Assembly (NCBI RefSeq): GCF_040605455.1
Contig: NZ_JBEXCV010000140.1
Location: forward strand, 1 to 23,366
Source: Embleya sp040605455
GTDB taxonomy: Bacteria > Actinomycetota > Actinomycetes > Streptomycetales > Streptomycetaceae
DNA: 23,366 nucleotides
Direction: 5' to 3'
Shown here: piece after piece, positions 22,193 to 23,366 of the stretch
How the letters are laid out: each line of letters opens with the position of its first letter
How positions within the stretch are numbered: position 1 is the stretch's first letter
The notes under the pieces: model-generated
The model's input: the letters and a program-made list of their open reading frames with translations, nothing else
Databases searched by the model: none
What the model was told of the DNA's origin: nothing
Position numbers and translations under genes: made by a program

Positions 22193-22945
22193 TCAGCCGC
22201 CGGTCGCGGGCGTGCTCGGCCCGTCGGGCCCGGTGTCACCGGGATCGCGCGGCTCCGCCGACGCGCCGGCCGATCCGGGCCGCGACCCGGGCCCGGCGGA
22301 CTCCGACCCGGTGGACCCGACGGCCGTCGACCCGACGGGCCCCGGCGTGAACGCCCCCGACCCGCCGACCCATGGCGCGGTCCGCGCCCAACCCGGTCCC
22401 GGGTCGCACAACCGGCACGGCCGCAGATCCTTGTTCCGCGCCATCGTCTCGTCCACGGGAAACACCCCGTTCTTGCCCAGCACCAGCGAGCACCCGGACC
22501 GGTGGTACCGCGCGCCACCCGGCACCGAGACCCACACCGCGGCGGCGGGCGGCTGCTCCGCCGCGTCGGCCGGCACCGGCTCGACCAGCAGTTCGTACAG
22601 CCGGCCCATCATCGACCGCAGCTCCGCGTCCACCGCGCCCGACCCGTCCGCCGTACCGCGTCGGGTGCCCACCACGAGCACCGCGCCCGCGACGATCAGG
22701 GCCGCACCCGGAATGGTCGCCGAGGCCAGATAGGGCAATTGGCGCGCCTCATACCGTTCGCCCGATACGCCGTACCAACCCAGCGCACACAGCAGCGCGC
22801 CGCACAGGCCGACCAGCCAGCCGCCCCGCGTGCGCAACAACCGCCGCAAACCCTCCATGGTCGCGGCCGCCTCGGTCGTACGCTGTCGTTCGATAGGGGA
22901 GTTCGCCTTTCCCGTGGAACCTGCCGAGTCCGTCGAACCTGCCAT
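22193..22945 (-). CDS. Membrane protein with HxxxC/CxxC metal-site motif, first gene of the Liv operon
   Basis: From the ATG at 22945 the product is 250 residues. Two hydrophobic segments (about 43-60 and 78-95) precede a soluble stretch with WVSVPGGARYHRSGCSLVLGKNGV and then LRPCRLCDPGPGW. H148, C152, C177 and C180 form a compact zinc-ribbon or Ada-like metal site of the 'YHRxxC...PCxxC' kind. The last about 55 residues are Gly/Ser/Pro-rich and repetitive, probably disordered. An ATG at 22858 (MEGLRRLL), just before the first helix, is an alternative start; neither has a strong ribosome-binding site. Five bases separate it from the permease gene, so it is probably co-expressed with the transporter. 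Its role (accessory subunit, sensor or regulator) is unknown. Confidence 0.7.
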   Translation of the reverse strand: MAGSTDSAGSTGKANSPIERQRTTEAAATMEGLRRLLRTRGGWLVGLCGALLCALGWYGVSGERYEARQLPYLASATIPGAALIVAGAVLVVGTRRGTADGSGAVDAELRSMMGRLYELLVEPVPADAAEQPPAAAVWVSVPGGARYHRSGCSLVLGKNGVFPVDETMARNKDLRPCRLCDPGPGWARTAPWVGGSGAFTPGPVGSTAVGSTGSESAGPGSRPGSAGASAEPRDPGDTGPDGPSTPATGG

Positions 22946-23072
22946 AGGGTCCACCCGTCGAGTCCGCCCGATCGCGCATCCGTGCCTCAGCGTAGTTCGC
23001 CGGGATCTGGTCATACGGGCCGGAACACGATTGGATACCGAGTCGCACGTGGCAACATGACTTGCCGGTAAC

Positions 23073-23087
23073 CCAGGTACTACCTGG
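23073..23087. promoter_or_regulatory. Perfect 15-bp palindrome upstream of the lipoprotein gene
   Basis: CCAGGTACTACCTGG has 7-base arms around one central base, all matching. It lies 49 bases before the lipoprotein ATG, in the gap between that gene and the divergent Liv operon. A repressor or activator site for either or both is likely. No TetR or other regulator gene lies beside it within the window. Confidence 0.6.
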
Positions 23088-23136
23088 CTACATCAACAGC
23101 AACAGGACGCCGGGCGACCGGCGGAACGGGTGGTGA

Positions 23137-23366
23137 ATGCACGTGAGCGTGGACATGATCAACGAGCGGGCGACAACGGGCACCGGCTTCGGTCGTCGCA
23201 AGGGGACGCGTCGGGCATGGCTGGCCCTGCCGGTGGCGGCGGTGCTGGTGATGTCCGGTTGCAGCAGCGACGACGACAAGAAGGACGACAAGGGGAAGTC
23301 GACCTCGTCGGCGTCCGCGCCGGCCGCCCCCGCGGCGACGACGCCCGCGCCCGCCGGGTCCACGCC
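23137..23366 (+). CDS. Lipoprotein, probable substrate-binding protein of the Liv transporter (3' end outside window)
   Basis: The frame is open from the ATG at 23137 to the window edge (76 codons). The N-terminal about 28 residues are charged and include RRKGTRR. A hydrophobic stretch, AWLALPVAAVLVM, leads to the lipobox MSGC with Cys at residue 42. A linker of Asp/Lys and then Ser/Ala/Pro/Thr follows (SSDDDKKDDKGKSTSSASAP), typical of actinobacterial extracytoplasmic binding proteins. Placement beside a LivHM-LivG-LivF operon that lacks its own binding protein suggests a LivJ/K-like partner, but the binding domain lies outside the window. In-frame GTG and ATG codons at 23143, 23149 and 23155 are other possible starts. 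Confidence 0.75.
   Translation, partial: MHVSVDMINERATTGTGFGRRKGTRRAWLALPVAAVLVMSGCSSDDDKKDDKGKSTSSASAPAAPAATTPAPAGST

Overview
The base composition (very GC-rich, with third codon positions almost always G or C), frequent GTG starts, start/stop overlaps and gene families such as DUF574 methyltransferases point to a streptomycete-like actinomycete chromosome. No rRNA, tRNA, CRISPR array, transposase or integrase was seen. The window reads as ordinary chromosome with several compact gene modules, and a gene runs off each end.

Left part (1-4361): the C-terminal part of a TPR protein, a membrane protein of unknown function, an MFS symporter of the MHS type and a SnoaL-like protein. A DUF574 SAM methyltransferase faces the SnoaL gene, and their 3' ends overlap. 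Centre-left (4324-9533): a leftward four-gene operon encodes an acetoacetate-decarboxylase-fold protein, a short-chain dehydrogenase and two paralogous amidohydrolase_2 enzymes. A divergent TetR regulator flanks it, with a perfect 15-bp palindrome between. This looks like an uncharacterised, repressor-controlled catabolic module. An ATP-grasp protein follows at 9549-10763.

Middle (10816-12962): a 99-residue membrane protein (DUF6412-like) precedes a YidC/Oxa1-family insertase. The leader between them holds three identical inverted repeats, and the insertase Shine-Dalgarno lies inside a further inverted repeat touching the start codon. The layout resembles Bacillus MifM-YidC2, where a nascent membrane peptide controls the insertase, and it is the strongest candidate here for an undescribed system. 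A DEDDh exonuclease with an N-terminal four-cysteine motif follows.

Centre-right (12981-18276): an FtsX-type ABC permease and its ATPase lie divergent from a NarL-type two-component pair. The transporter pair is split by 201 bp of in-frame 33-bp repeats. A metal-dependent amidohydrolase comes next. Region 18277-18823 has no intact gene but carries a frameshifted relic resembling DUF6924.

Right part (18824-23366): a leftward branched-chain amino-acid-type ABC operon contains a small membrane protein with an HxxxC/CxxC motif, a fused LivH-LivM permease, LivG and LivF. LivF has Arg for the Walker A Lys and LivG has a degenerate signature. Both changes would fall on the same composite ATP site. 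A divergent lipoprotein, probably the substrate-binding partner, starts at 23137 behind another perfect 15-bp palindrome and runs off the window.
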